NCBI RefSeq assembly: GCF_002056795.1
Contig: NZ_CP020104.1
Span: forward strand, 1,809,001-1,873,000
Direction of reading: 5' to 3'
Source of the DNA: Spirosoma aerolatum
GTDB taxonomy: Bacteria > Bacteroidota > Bacteroidia > Cytophagales > Spirosomataceae
DNA: 64,000 nucleotides
A model generated the notes under the pieces. It saw only the letters and a list, made by a program, of their open reading frames with translations, was not told the origin of the DNA and made no database searches. A program made the position numbers and the translations under genes. Positions 1 to 9,403 of the stretch are shown one piece after another (the stretch's first letter is position 1; every line of letters starts with the position of its first letter).

Positions 1-3000
1 TAGATGGTTTATGTCGCTTTGATGGCCAGCAGATCAACGTATGGCAACCCACTACCCAGGGGCGCCCGTCATTATCGAATGCCGGCGTGATCAGCATTAA
101 ACCCGCTCAGCAGGGGCAACTCTGGGTGGCAGGGCAACGTAGTATTGATTTAGTTGATCCCGTCCGGCAGACCTTTGCCCATTTTTCGAAGCAACCATTT
201 TATCGTCCCTTTGCGGAGTATCGAATTAATGATATCTATCCCGATCATCAGCATCGGCTTTGGCTATTATTTACCAATCAGGGGATAGCCTCGATTGATT
301 TACAAACGCACCGGGTTATTTCGTATCGCTCAGAGGGCCGTAGTCCGTCAACGCTAGCCAGCAACCAGGTCCGCTCGATTCTTGACGATCGACGGGGGAC
401 GGTCTGGCTAGCCACTGCCAGGGGGCTTCAGCGGTTGGATGCCCATACAAACCGCTTTACGCGCTATGCCCAGCGTGGTCATTCCGGCGTCCTGGCTGAA
501 GACGATTTATATGGTCTTCACCAACGCGTGAATGGCCACCTTCTGATCGTCTCCAGAAAGTACGTTATGGTTTTAAACCCGCAAACGGGTCAACTGCGTA
601 CGTTTCCATTACCCCAGTGGGTTGCTCTGCAGGATGTGGTTCGAATCGCTACCGATAGTCAGGGAAACGATTACATCGCCTACCATGATCAGGTGCTCCG
701 ATTCAATGAGCAGGCCGGGATTCAGCCACTGGTCTTCCAACCGGAATCCTGGCGGAGCCAAAGTCTGCTGATTGACCGATCCGATGTGCTTTGGATCGGA
801 ACCACGGGTGCGGGAGTCCGTATCTATAACCTCCAATCGACCCGGTTTGATACCTATCCGTATACCACCAATTTTTACCTGGATTTGCTGGCCCATGAGT
901 TCAAGGTGCCCAGGCAACAGCTCCGGTCGTTGCCCACCACAGCCTCCGCTTATGACTTCCGCTACACCCTTGATCGGCACCAGAAGTTATGGTTCACCCT
1001 GGGCACTCCTTTCTTGTATCAACTGGATCTACTGACCAGGCGGCTAACCACTAGCCCCCTTCCAGCTCCCTTGCGACCCATCGACCAGCGTTATCCGATT
1101 GCGCTGGCCACTGACCCGCAAGGACAGGTATGGGCCATACGCGATTCGGTCGCCATGTGGCAGGATGCCGTCACGAAACGCTGGCAATTGTTCTCGCACC
1201 CCGTAAGGCCCATGGTTTCGCGGCTCAACGATAAAACGACCATCTTTCAGGCGGTGATCGATGACCAGGCGCTTTGGCTGTCGACGGGATCGCAGGGGCT
1301 TTACCGGGTGGACCGCCTGACCGGCCGCATCCGTCAGTTTAGGCATCAACCCCGTGATACTACCTCGCTGAGTACCAATACGCTGTTCTATTTATCGGGT
1401 GATCCCGCTGATCCCTCGACGCTCTGGATTGGTACCTTTGGCGGAGGGGTGTGCCGGTTCGACAAACGGACAGGTCGCTGCCAACGAATTACCCAACTAA
1501 ACGGGCTACCCAACAATGTTATTTACGCAACCATTCCCGATCGGAGCGGCAGCTTATGGATCGCCACTAATCAGGGAGTATGCCGGATGGATCGACGCGC
1601 CAGCAAAAACAGATCGATGCAAACCTATAACCAGCGGGATGGCCTACTGGCTAACGAGTTCAATCGCTTTCATGTTGTCCACTTGCCGACTGACCGAATC
1701 ATACTAGGAGGGCTGGAGGGCATCACCGCCTTTGATCCGGCCCAACTCCGCAAGGATACCTATCAACCCGCTGTTGAGCTGATCGATATACAGATCAACA
1801 ACCGACCGCTTAGCGCTGCCGGGCGGGACTCACTGCCTGTACAGTTACTGGATACGCTTGACCTGGATTATAGGCAGAATTTTCTGTCGGTAGCATTTGC
1901 GGCCCTGCAGTTTAATAACCCGGCTAAACTTCGTTACCGCTACCAACTTGAGGGGATTGATAACCAATGGGTTGTAGCCAGCCAGCCGCGGGCGGTTTAC
2001 ACCAATCTGAGTCCTGGAACGTATACGCTGCGACTCAATACGTCGAACACATCTGGAATCTGGAGCCCGCACGTCAGGTTACTAACGGTGGTGATTCACC
2101 CACCCTGGTGGAAAACCTGGTGGGCATACCTGCTCTACGTAGCCACCAGCTTAGCCGTAGCCGGAACACTGGTTCGGTCGTACTGGCAGCAACAGCAGGC
2201 CCAGCAACTGAAAGCTGTTAACGAGCTGAAAACCCGGTTCTTTTCGAACATCACCCACGAGTTTCGCACACCGCTCACCTTAATTCTGGCACCGGCCCAG
2301 CAGTTAGCACGGAACTTGCAGGACCCCGATGATCGTCGTCGGCTGGCGATCATCGATCGTAACGCGCATCAATTACTGCAACTGGTCAATCAGTTGCTGG
2401 ACTTATCGAAGCTGGACGCCGGGGCCATGCCGGTCGACGAATCGCGAGGGGATCTGGTCCAGTTTATCCGGGAGATTTATCAGTCCTTTACCGCCGAGGC
2501 TGAAACCAAAAACATCCGATTCGTGTATAAACCGGCTGAGCTAACCACCGACTACTACTTTGACGCGCCCAAGCTGGAACGCATGCTGTATAATCTGATC
2601 GCGAATGCCCTCAAGTTTACCCCCGCCGGGGGGCACATTACCATTGAGCTCACGCCAGCGGTAACCATCACCGTTTCCGATACAGGTGTCGGCATTCCAG
2701 CCGATCAGCTCCCGCATATTTTTGATCGCTTTTATCAGGTTGATAAGGCCAGTATTGGCCAACCGGCCGGCACCGGCCTGGGCCTGACCCTGGTCAAGGA
2801 ACTGGTTGAGCGGCAAAACGGGACGATTAGGATCCGCAGTGAAGTGGGCCGGGGCACCACCGTCTCCCTAGCCTTACCCTATCGGCCAGCTCCCGCTTCG
2901 CCATCGGTTCCCGTCGTTGCGCCTGCCCGGCTTTCCCCAGAGGTAGCGGATCGGTCTACCGAATCACCCGTAGTTCTTTTGGTGGAAGATAATGACGAGC

Positions 3001-3746
3001 TGGCCGGTTTTATCACCGAAAGCTTACCGACTTCCTACCAGATTTGCCGAGCTAGCCAGGGAGCGGATGGCCTTGAGCAGGCCATTCGACTCATGCCGGA
3101 TCTGATCATCAGCGATGTACTGATGCCCATTATGGATGGGTACACCTTCAGCCAAACTATCAAGGCCGATCCACGAACCAGTCATATTCCCCTCATTCTG
3201 TTGACCGCCAAGTCATCTCACGACAGCCGCCTGACCGGCTTACGGGCGGGGGCTGACGAGTACCTCACCAAACCCTTCCAGATCCAGGAATTACAACTGC
3301 GGGTGCAAAACCAACTGGCCCAGCGGCATCGGTTACGGGAGTGGATCCGGGCGTCGCTGACCCAACTACCAACTGCCAACCAGGCACCATCCGCAGCCAC
3401 AGCCAATCCGTTTCTAACTTCGCTGTATGCCGTACTGGAAGACCACCTGGACGATGCCTCGTTTGGGGCCGACGAGCTGATTGCCGCTTCCCACCTAAGC
3501 CGCATGAGCCTGCATCGTAAACTAAAAGCCTTAACCAGTATGCCAGTGGGAGAGTTTATTCGTGCCTACCGGCTTCGGCGAGCAACTGATTTTCTGAGCC
3601 AAGGCTACACCAGCTCAGAAACCGCCTACCGCGTCGGCTTTGATAGCCCCGCTTATTTTTCCAAATGCTTCCGGGAAGCTTACCAGCTTACCCCAACTGA
3701 GTTTGCCGCACAGATTAATCCGGCGAATCGGCAGCAGATGGAGTGA
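1..3746 (+). CDS. Hybrid two-component system sensor/regulator (HTCS), 5' end outside window
   Basis: This is a one-protein signalling system: a periplasmic sensor joined to histidine kinase, receiver and AraC-type DNA-binding parts, as used in Bacteroidota to switch on nearby surface-protein or glycan genes. The frame is open from base 3 to the window edge, and the peptide before the GTG at 87 (including DGLCRFDG) is a typical propeller repeat, so the true start lies upstream. Counting from that GTG: propeller repeats to about residue 560, Y_Y_Y domain about 590-660, one membrane helix about 673-697, HisKA with phospho-acceptor His724 in NITHEFRTPL, ATPase boxes NLIANALKF, DTGVGIP and GTGLGLTL, receiver about 960-1075 with Asp1010 in ISDVLMPIMDG, and an AraC helix-turn-helix about 1120-1215. 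The likely target is the secreted-protein gene 187 bp downstream. The family call is firm; the ligand is unknown. Confidence 0.95.
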   Translation, partial: DGLCRFDGQQINVWQPTTQGRPSLSNAGVISIKPAQQGQLWVAGQRSIDLVDPVRQTFAHFSKQPFYRPFAEYRINDIYPDHQHRLWLLFTNQGIASIDLQTHRVISYRSEGRSPSTLASNQVRSILDDRRGTVWLATARGLQRLDAHTNRFTRYAQRGHSGVLAEDDLYGLHQRVNGHLLIVSRKYVMVLNPQTGQLRTFPLPQWVALQDVVRIATDSQGNDYIAYHDQVLRFNEQAGIQPLVFQPESWRSQSLLIDRSDVLWIGTTGAGVRIYNLQSTRFDTYPYTTNFYLDLLAHEFKVPRQQLRSLPTTASAYDFRYTLDRHQKLWFTLGTPFLYQLDLLTRRLTTSPLPAPLRPIDQRYPIALATDPQGQVWAIRDSVAMWQDAVTKRWQLFSHPVRPMVSRLNDKTTIFQAVIDDQALWLSTGSQGLYRVDRLTGRIRQFRHQPRDTTSLSTNTLFYLSGDPADPSTLWIGTFGGGVCRFDKRTGRCQRITQLNGLPNNVIYATIPDRSGSLWIATNQGVCRMDRRASKNRSMQTYNQRDGLLANEFNRFHVVHLPTDRIILGGLEGITAFDPAQLRKDTYQPAVELIDIQINNRPLSAAGRDSLPVQLLDTLDLDYRQNFLSVAFAALQFNNPAKLRYRYQLEGIDNQWVVASQPRAVYTNLSPGTYTLRLNTSNTSGIWSPHVRLLTVVIHPPWWKTWWAYLLYVATSLAVAGTLVRSYWQQQQAQQLKAVNELKTRFFSNITHEFRTPLTLILAPAQQLARNLQDPDDRRRLAIIDRNAHQLLQLVNQLLDLSKLDAGAMPVDESRGDLVQFIREIYQSFTAEAETKNIRFVYKPAELTTDYYFDAPKLERMLYNLIANALKFTPAGGHITIELTPAVTITVSDTGVGIPADQLPHIFDRFYQVDKASIGQPAGTGLGLTLVKELVERQNGTIRIRSEVGRGTTVSLALPYRPAPASPSVPVVAPARLSPEVADRSTESPVVLLVEDNDELAGFITESLPTSYQICRASQGADGLEQAIRLMPDLIISDVLMPIMDGYTFSQTIKADPRTSHIPLILLTAKSSHDSRLTGLRAGADEYLTKPFQIQELQLRVQNQLAQRHRLREWIRASLTQLPTANQAPSAATANPFLTSLYAVLEDHLDDASFGADELIAASHLSRMSLHRKLKALTSMPVGEFIRAYRLRRATDFLSQGYTSSETAYRVGFDSPAYFSKCFREAYQLTPTEFAAQINPANRQQME

Positions 3747-3820
3747 GCAAGATTACAGAAGTCGGGGCCCCCAATAGAAATTGCATAGAAAATTGCTCAA
3801 TAACGGCCTTTACTGGCCCC

Positions 3821-3862
3821 GTTGGGAGAATTCTTATAGCCATTGGGAGGATTCTTATAGCC
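3821..3862. repeat. Two tandem 21-bp repeats, possible operator
   Basis: Two adjacent 21-bp copies (3821-3841 and 3842-3862) differ at only two positions. The shared core is TTGGGAG followed by ATTCTTATAGCC. They sit in the 187-bp gap between the hybrid regulator gene and the secreted-protein gene, 72 bp before the latter's start. Tandem sites two helical turns apart suit an AraC-type dimer, so this may be the regulator's binding site; that role is inference. Confidence 0.5.
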
Positions 3863-3933
3863 TTTCCGAGCGACTCAGTCCACCTTTGACGGCCAATCTA
3901 ACGGCTTAGGTAGTCAATCAATACGCGCTTGTT

Positions 3934-6054
3934 ATGCACCGTTTTCTTCGTTCGCCTTCACGTTCGTCATCACCAGCAATTCTGCTGCTGTTAATGACCT
4001 GGCTTTATACCAGTCCCGCTCAAGCTAGCATCTGGTTCGTCAAAGTGGATAGTTCCGCTAGCAATACCGGCACCACCTGGGCCAATGCGACGTCCTTCCA
4101 CAAAGCCTTACGGCTTGCTCAGGCGGGCGATCAGGTCTGGCTAGCTGCAGGCCTCTACTTCAATTATCCCTGGTCTGTCTTTAATGCCGATCCCACGGAA
4201 GCCCAGTTCCAGTTTTATGTCAGTCGGTCTTATCGGATTCCCAGTGGCGTGAAAGTCTATGGCCATTTTGCCGGTGATGAGGCCACGCTTGACCAGCGGC
4301 ATGGCGCGGAGACGCATCTGTACTGCATGCCGTTTGTGTATCATGCCGTTGTCTTCAAGAATGTAGCGGAAGGGACGCTGCTGGATGGGGTACGCATCGA
4401 GGCCAGTACAGCCCCCATCGATGGAGATGATGGCCTAGTTACCAACGGCAGTACCTCGCTTCGAACTACCCATGTAGGCCGAGAGATTATTAATTATGCC
4501 TCCGATGGCATCTCCAGGCCAACAGTAACGAACTGCAAGCTGGACCAAGCGGTTTGCGGAGGAGCAGGGGCGATTATCGGTAACATTGCCGATGGGGGAA
4601 GTGGCCTGGCGGCCCTGCGTGTCATCGGCTGTATGTTCGTCAATTTGACGGGGACGAAAATGGTTAATTCAGCCGTCATGAATCGGAGCTATGACGGCGC
4701 CAAAGCCGATCTGCTGCTGTATAATACCACCTGGAGCCGGGTGGATATAATCCCTAACTATGCCCCTTATGACAACGGCCTCTCCACCGTAACCGATATG
4801 CTCTCGGCCCTGATTGTCAACGTGGAGTCCGGTAATCCTTGCCGGATTATCAATTGCCGTTTTGAGGATGTAGGCATTTATCCCGGTAGTCCTGCCATTC
4901 CGCTATCGGCGTTTTATCTGATCGCCAATTTGAGGGGAGCGACGAGTGATATGGTCAACTGCCAGGTCACCAGTACGCATGCCAGTCACTGGCATACCGA
5001 CATTGGGCTTCCAGCGGGCTTTACCCCTGGTGTTACGCTGTCGCACTGTATCATGAATGGGGTGTCTAACCTGGCTACCCTGAACTTGACCACCATCCAG
5101 GAGTCAGGGCATTATATCCACCGCTACGGGGATGTGCTTTATGGGTGTCCCAGCGATCCGGTCCGCCATTTGGTCAACCTGGCCGATGGTAGCCCGACGG
5201 TGGCCGCCTGCAATACGCTGCTCACCGATCAGGGTGACAACACGCTCCTGGAGCGCTGGTCCGATCTGGTCGACATTCCCGGCCTGGCCGATCGGGTCAA
5301 GAAGGGCCGTATCGACATCGGCCCGGATGAAACCAATCCCAACGTGTACCTGCAAACCACCACTGGCATTTCTTCCTTAACCGTAGGCCGCAACACGGCT
5401 ACTGTGATGCTGCTGGGTAAATACTGCGACGGTACGGTCAACTGGAGCGGCTCCAGTGGGGTCAGTGGCACGGGTAGCAGTATTCCCGTTTCCACCAGCC
5501 TGACCGGCTCATTTGTCTACCAGGCTACCTGCACCACCAACAATTGCATCAGTGCCCCTTCTTCGGTTACGGTCGCTGTCATTGCCTTACCGGATCTGTC
5601 CCCGACCTTGTCCTTACCGCAGGCCAACTTTTCGGCCAGTGGCCCCGAAGCGAGTCGGCAGTTTGTAGTCAATGTGTTTGAGGTAGGGGGAAAAACGACG
5701 AGTATGGGCAGTGTGACGCTAACCCTGTCGGCTCCGACTGGCTATAGCCTTACCTTCAACTCCTCGCTGACTAGTATCAATGTATCGGGCGGAACAGCGA
5801 ATCCGGTCGCGGTGGACAATGGAAAGTGGACGGTGTGGAGCAATGTAGCGGGTCAGCAACTGCGCCTGGTGCTTAACCCGGGCCAGTCAATCGATGCCAA
5901 TGGCCAATCGGTACTTGGCTTTACACTGAGCCGGACGACGGCTAATTCGGGCAGTGTCTCCAACATGACGGTGAATGTAGCCGACGATCCTGGTGGGAGT
6001 TATGATGGCAATCCGGCCAACAATGTCTATGCCCGGATACTGAATGGCTTGTAA
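3934..6054 (+). CDS. Secreted beta-helix-like protein with C-terminal Ig-like and DUF11-like modules
   Basis: The 706-residue product begins with a signal peptide of about 31 residues ending near PAQA. Residues 32-470 start with a motif common in parallel beta-helix surface proteins (FVKVDSSASNTGTTWANATS) and continue with repeats rich in Asn, Gly, Thr and Ser, with text like TVTNCKLD and RIINCRFEDV that resembles beta-helix rungs. Residues about 475-550 look like an Ig-like domain, and 555-706 resemble a DUF11-type repeat ending in DGNPANN. No type IX sorting domain is visible at the C terminus. It follows the hybrid regulator gene on the same strand and may be its target. The stop codon lies only a few bases before the IS21 element, but the protein end looks natural rather than cut. 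Substrate or binding partner is unknown. Confidence 0.75.
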   Translation: MHRFLRSPSRSSSPAILLLLMTWLYTSPAQASIWFVKVDSSASNTGTTWANATSFHKALRLAQAGDQVWLAAGLYFNYPWSVFNADPTEAQFQFYVSRSYRIPSGVKVYGHFAGDEATLDQRHGAETHLYCMPFVYHAVVFKNVAEGTLLDGVRIEASTAPIDGDDGLVTNGSTSLRTTHVGREIINYASDGISRPTVTNCKLDQAVCGGAGAIIGNIADGGSGLAALRVIGCMFVNLTGTKMVNSAVMNRSYDGAKADLLLYNTTWSRVDIIPNYAPYDNGLSTVTDMLSALIVNVESGNPCRIINCRFEDVGIYPGSPAIPLSAFYLIANLRGATSDMVNCQVTSTHASHWHTDIGLPAGFTPGVTLSHCIMNGVSNLATLNLTTIQESGHYIHRYGDVLYGCPSDPVRHLVNLADGSPTVAACNTLLTDQGDNTLLERWSDLVDIPGLADRVKKGRIDIGPDETNPNVYLQTTTGISSLTVGRNTATVMLLGKYCDGTVNWSGSSGVSGTGSSIPVSTSLTGSFVYQATCTTNNCISAPSSVTVAVIALPDLSPTLSLPQANFSASGPEASRQFVVNVFEVGGKTTSMGSVTLTLSAPTGYSLTFNSSLTSINVSGGTANPVAVDNGKWTVWSNVAGQQLRLVLNPGQSIDANGQSVLGFTLSRTTANSGSVSNMTVNVADDPGGSYDGNPANNVYARILNGL

Positions 6055-6059
6055 GTGTG

Positions 6060-6107
6060 TGTATTTCGGAGATAGTGACCAGGCGATTCCGTAGCAAATT
6101 GACCACC
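6060..6107. repeat. IS21 left end, two 24-bp terminal repeat units
   Basis: Two 24-bp units (6060-6083 and 6084-6107) each contain a TTCGG- or TTCCG-like block followed by TGACCA. They are inverted relative to the units at the other end of the element. Confidence 0.75.
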
Positions 6108-6176
6108 TAGTTGACTCGCAAACGACCCGCGAAAAGAGGCTGTAGAAGCGGTGGTAAAACTACGGTTATTTTCCCT

Positions 6177-6926
6177 TTATTGATAACTGATTTCTACTTG
6201 CGGTTTCCGTTTCCGGCGCATGGATTCGCCGGTCAACTCCAGCCGATGTGCATCATGTACCAGCCGATCCAGGATAGCATCGGCAATGGTTTTTTCCCCA
6301 ATCACTTCATGCCATTTGCTGACCGGTAGTTGAGAGGTGATAATGGTCGAACTCTTGCCATGCCGATCTTCGATGATTTCCATTAACGCAGCCCGACTCT
6401 GGGCATCAAACGGCTGAAGCCCGAAGTCGTCCAGTATCAGTAGTTGTTGACGCTCGATTCGAGTTAACTCTTTCAAATACGATCCATCGGCTTTGGCCAT
6501 TTTTAGCCGAGCAAATAGTTTAGGCGTACTGGCATACAGGACCCGATAACCCAGAATGCAGGCTTGATGACCTAACGCCGATGCGATATAGCTTTTGCCA
6601 ATGCCGGTACTACCCGTAACCAGCAACGTTTCATTGCGTTTGATGAAGTTGCAGTCGGCTAACCGTAACAATTGATTGCGGTCCAGATTCCGTTCCGTTT
6701 GGTAAGAGAGTTCCTCAATAGAGGCTTTATAGCGGAAACGGGCATTGACAATCTGGCGTTCGATCCGCCGATTCTGTCGATCATCCCATTCAGCTTCAAT
6801 CAGATAGGCGATCATCTCATCAATCGTATACCCGATGGGCTGGCCACTTTCCAGACTAGTTTTGAAGGCCTGGAACATGCCAAACATCTTCATTTTACGC
6901 ATTTTCTCTAAGCTATTGTTGTTCAT
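6177..6926 (-). CDS. istB: IstB-like ATPase, IS21 transposition helper
   Basis: The 249-residue AAA+ ATPase helps the IstA transposase choose targets and assemble the transposition complex. A Walker A motif is seen in TGSTGIGKS (about residue 105) and a Walker B in LLILDDFGL (about 165). The N terminus MNNNSLEKMRKMKMFGM and the length are normal for IstB. It lies 18 bp downstream of istA on the same strand, the usual IS21 order, and both are inside the terminal repeats. No frameshift or stop is visible, so the element could still be active. Confidence 0.95.
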   Translation of the reverse strand: MNNNSLEKMRKMKMFGMFQAFKTSLESGQPIGYTIDEMIAYLIEAEWDDRQNRRIERQIVNARFRYKASIEELSYQTERNLDRNQLLRLADCNFIKRNETLLVTGSTGIGKSYIASALGHQACILGYRVLYASTPKLFARLKMAKADGSYLKELTRIERQQLLILDDFGLQPFDAQSRAALMEIIEDRHGKSSTIITSQLPVSKWHEVIGEKTIADAILDRLVHDAHRLELTGESMRRKRKPQVEISYQ

Positions 6927-6944
6927 TGGTGCATTGATTTAGGG

Positions 6945-8498
6945 TTATTGATAGTAGTTCTCTCCGCGGATGTTCTCGTGAGTAGGCATGGTGGGTTGTT
7001 CAGCTAGAAGTTCGTCTTCATCATAGTTATCCATCCCCTTTTCCAAGATGGCCTGGATGGTTTTGTAGTTGTAGAGGCCGAAGCCTAACGCCCGCCGACA
7101 GGCGTTGGTGAGCCGCTCTTTGCCTACCTTACTGGCCAGACTCAGGATGCCCATACAGGAGCGATAGGCCTGTTCAGGATGCTGACGACGTTCCATCACT
7201 TTGAGGATGTAGAGCCGCACATCCTCGTGGATATCAGCCGCCCAGTCGACAAAACGCTCGGGCGACCAATCCGTTACGAAGCGATGAGTAGCGGCCAGAT
7301 GTTCTTTGTCGGTGGTGTAACTGTAGGGACGATATTGCCGTCGATGTAGGGCCACGCGTTGATAGCGGACAAAAATCTCCACCGTAGAGCTGGAATAAAG
7401 CAGTTTGACCTTTCGGCCAACGTAGCGATAGGGTACACTATAATAGTGCTTATCAGCCCCTAAACACACATGCCCATTTTTCATCACTGTGGCATGGGAT
7501 TGCTTTTTGAACTCGTAGCGTAGCAGGGGTAAAGGTGCGAGTACTTCGCGTTCAACTTCGTCAAATTGAAGTCGACGACTATAGTTGCGCCCTTTCATGG
7601 GTCGGCTATTATGTTGCTCTAAGAGAGCTAGTATAGCCTCATTGAGCTCGGTTAATGAGTGAAAGCGCTGTTTTCGTAGCGGTGCATAGATCCGATTATA
7701 GACAATCTTGACCGCCCCTTCGACCAGGGCTTTATCCCGTGGTCGATAAGCTCGGGTGGGTAAAATAGTAGTGCCGTAGTGGTCGGCAAAGTCGGCAAAC
7801 GTCTCATTCAGAGTCGGTTCAAAGCGACTGCTTTTGGTGACGGCCGTTTTGAGATTGTCGGGAACGATGGCGGCTGGTACACCCCCACAATAGTGCAGCG
7901 CGTTTTCGCAAGCCGCAATGAAGTCTTCTTTTTGCTGACTCATTACCGCCTGCACATAGGTCAGTTGACTAGCGCCTAGAATGGCGATGAAGACTTCAAC
8001 GGGCTTTTCTTCCCCCGTTGTTAAATCGACTAGACTCAACTTAACACCCGCGAAATCGACAAATAGTTTGTCGCCTGCTTTATGATCCAGATGCATCACG
8101 GGTTGTACCCGAGCCTTCCATTGGTTATAGTAAAAACAGAACTGGGTGTAGTGAAAGCCATCAGAATGGTCATTGCGGTAAGCTTCCCACAACATCAGTC
8201 GAGTGACTCCCTTTCGTTTGAGTTCTTTATCGACCTGAGGCAGGTAAGCTTGCAGAATAGTCAAGCGTGGATCGGGCTTGGGCTCAGGGGTCTTGCCAAA
8301 TAAGTCTTCCAGATCCTTGTCGGTCAGGGTACGGATATCTTCATAGGTAAGTCCACTAGCGGCCAGGGCGGTCAAATAACGCTTGACAGTGTTCCGGGAA
8401 ACACCAATTTGGGTGGCGATGGAGAGTTTGCTACGTCCCTGGCTAAATAGCCGAAAGATGTGTCGAATCTTGCTCATGCTGATTGTCGAGTTAGCCAT
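6945..8498 (-). CDS. istA: IstA transposase of IS21 family
   Basis: The 517-residue DDE transposase carries an N-terminal helix-turn-helix (about residues 5-45, with RSKLSIATQIGVSRNTVKRYL). It has a catalytic RNase H-like core with Asp in KLFVDFAGVKL, Asp in AIVPDNLKTAV and Glu in DKALVEGAVKIVYNRI. A C-terminal beta-barrel region resembles other IstA proteins. Length and domain order are complete. The start may be the ATG given or the nearby internal one in SMSKIRHIFRLF. It is the first gene of the istAB pair, and the multiple 24-bp repeats directly upstream probably bind the protein. Confidence 0.95.
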   Translation of the reverse strand: MANSTISMSKIRHIFRLFSQGRSKLSIATQIGVSRNTVKRYLTALAASGLTYEDIRTLTDKDLEDLFGKTPEPKPDPRLTILQAYLPQVDKELKRKGVTRLMLWEAYRNDHSDGFHYTQFCFYYNQWKARVQPVMHLDHKAGDKLFVDFAGVKLSLVDLTTGEEKPVEVFIAILGASQLTYVQAVMSQQKEDFIAACENALHYCGGVPAAIVPDNLKTAVTKSSRFEPTLNETFADFADHYGTTILPTRAYRPRDKALVEGAVKIVYNRIYAPLRKQRFHSLTELNEAILALLEQHNSRPMKGRNYSRRLQFDEVEREVLAPLPLLRYEFKKQSHATVMKNGHVCLGADKHYYSVPYRYVGRKVKLLYSSSTVEIFVRYQRVALHRRQYRPYSYTTDKEHLAATHRFVTDWSPERFVDWAADIHEDVRLYILKVMERRQHPEQAYRSCMGILSLASKVGKERLTNACRRALGFGLYNYKTIQAILEKGMDNYDEDELLAEQPTMPTHENIRGENYYQ

Positions 8499-8570
8499 AC
8501 GGGTTTGGAAGTTGGTAGTTCATCTTCCAAAAGTATGGGTACTTCTACAGCCAGCTTTTCATCAAGACGA

Positions 8571-8666
8571 GGTGGTCAGTTTAGGCCGAAATCACCTGGT
8601 CAATTAGTCGCGGAATCGGGTGGTCAGCTTGTACCGAAATCAGATGGTCTCTATCTCCGAAATCTC
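8571..8666. repeat. IS21 right end, four 24-bp terminal repeat units
   Basis: Four consecutive 24-bp units occupy 8571-8594, 8595-8618, 8619-8642 and 8643-8666. Most read TGGTCA, then about nine bases, then CCGAAATC or a close variant. Units one and three are the most alike. These match the multiple transposase-binding repeats known for IS21 ends, and two inverted counterparts lie at the left end. Confidence 0.85.
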
Positions 8667-9276
8667 CATTCCTAAAGCAAATAAGTTTTTGATTCTGTTT
8701 GAGAAAGGCACTTCTAACCAAAAAAGGAAAGATATTGATGCAGAAAAATGGTTGAAATTAACTTATCCGGCTGTTTACAATCATTTGATTACACATAAAG
8801 AAAAAGCACAGATTAGAACCGACAAAGGGGATTATTGGTGGGAATTGCGAGCCTGCGATTACTATGCAGAGTTCGATAAGCCTAAAATTATGTATCAAGT
8901 GTTTCAAGTCAGACCAGCATTTATATATGACGAGCAAGGCTTATATTGTAATAATTCAATGTGGATAATTCCTAAAGCGGATAAAGGTTTATTTGCTCTA
9001 TTGAACTCAAAACTAGGTTGGTATTTAATTTCAAACTATTGTACAGCGATTCAGAACGGTTACCAACTCATTTTTCAATACTTTGGTCAAATCCCAATTT
9101 CGCAACGGCTTGTTGATTATCAGGAGCCATTGAACGATTTAGTCAATCAAATTCTAGCCGCCAAAGCCGCCGATCCTGCTGCCGATACGTCAGCCCCGGA
9201 ATCTGAAATTGATAAGTTGGTTTATGAGCTCTATGGCCTAACGGATGAGGAAATTGCGATAGTGGAGGGGAGGTAA
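8667..9276 (+). pseudogene. C-terminal stump of a type IIG / Eco57I-like restriction-modification enzyme
   Basis: About 200 residues remain of what was probably a fused restriction-methyltransferase. The text from WWELRACDYYAEF through IMYQVFQVRPAF to NSKLGWYLISNYCTAIQNGYQ matches the TaqI-like C-terminal target-recognition domain, and the end (IDKLVYELYGLTDEEIAIVEG) is the usual tail of that family. The methyltransferase core (NPPY motif) and nuclease are missing. The frame enters directly from the IS21 right end, so the ATG at 8620 belongs to IS sequence and is not a true start. No matching N-terminal part is seen on the other side of the element. The stretch is more AT-rich than its neighbours, which suggests acquired DNA. 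It is probably non-functional. Confidence 0.8.
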
Positions 9277-9403
9277 ACAACGTAGTAGATAGTATATACA
9301 GACCGATTGCGTAGCGCGTTCAATTCCGGCCCTGTTGGATAGGTTATACGCTCAATATGGGGCAAGAGTCTTAATTTAGCGGTTGAATTGGTCATAAGGT
9401 ATA

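Larger units (their letters stand above)
6060..8666 (-). mobile_element. IS21-family insertion sequence
   Basis: A complete-looking IS21-type element of about 2.6 kb contains istA and istB on the minus strand and has related repeated ends. The outermost shared inverted sequence is ATTTCGGAGATAG (6063-6075, and complement at 8651-8663). The left end has two 24-bp repeat units and the right end four, as expected for IS21 transposase binding sites. I could not find a convincing 4-8 bp target duplication at the borders, so the exact ends are uncertain by a few bases and a deletion beside the element is possible. It sits against the stop codon of the secreted-protein gene on one side and cuts into a restriction-modification gene on the other. 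Confidence 0.9.

Noticed and set aside
87..89. GTG at 87 as start of the hybrid regulator
   Set aside because: The frame remains open to the window edge and the upstream residues are a propeller repeat, so the gene begins outside the window.
8620..8666. ATG at 8620 as the true start of the restriction-enzyme-like protein
   Set aside because: This part belongs to the IS21 terminal repeats; the protein similarity begins only after 8667.
9320..9350. Short match (TCAATTCCGGCC) between the gap before darT and the unknown frame at 11112
   Set aside because: Only 12 bases are shared and the flanking sequence does not align, so a duplication or attachment site is not supported.
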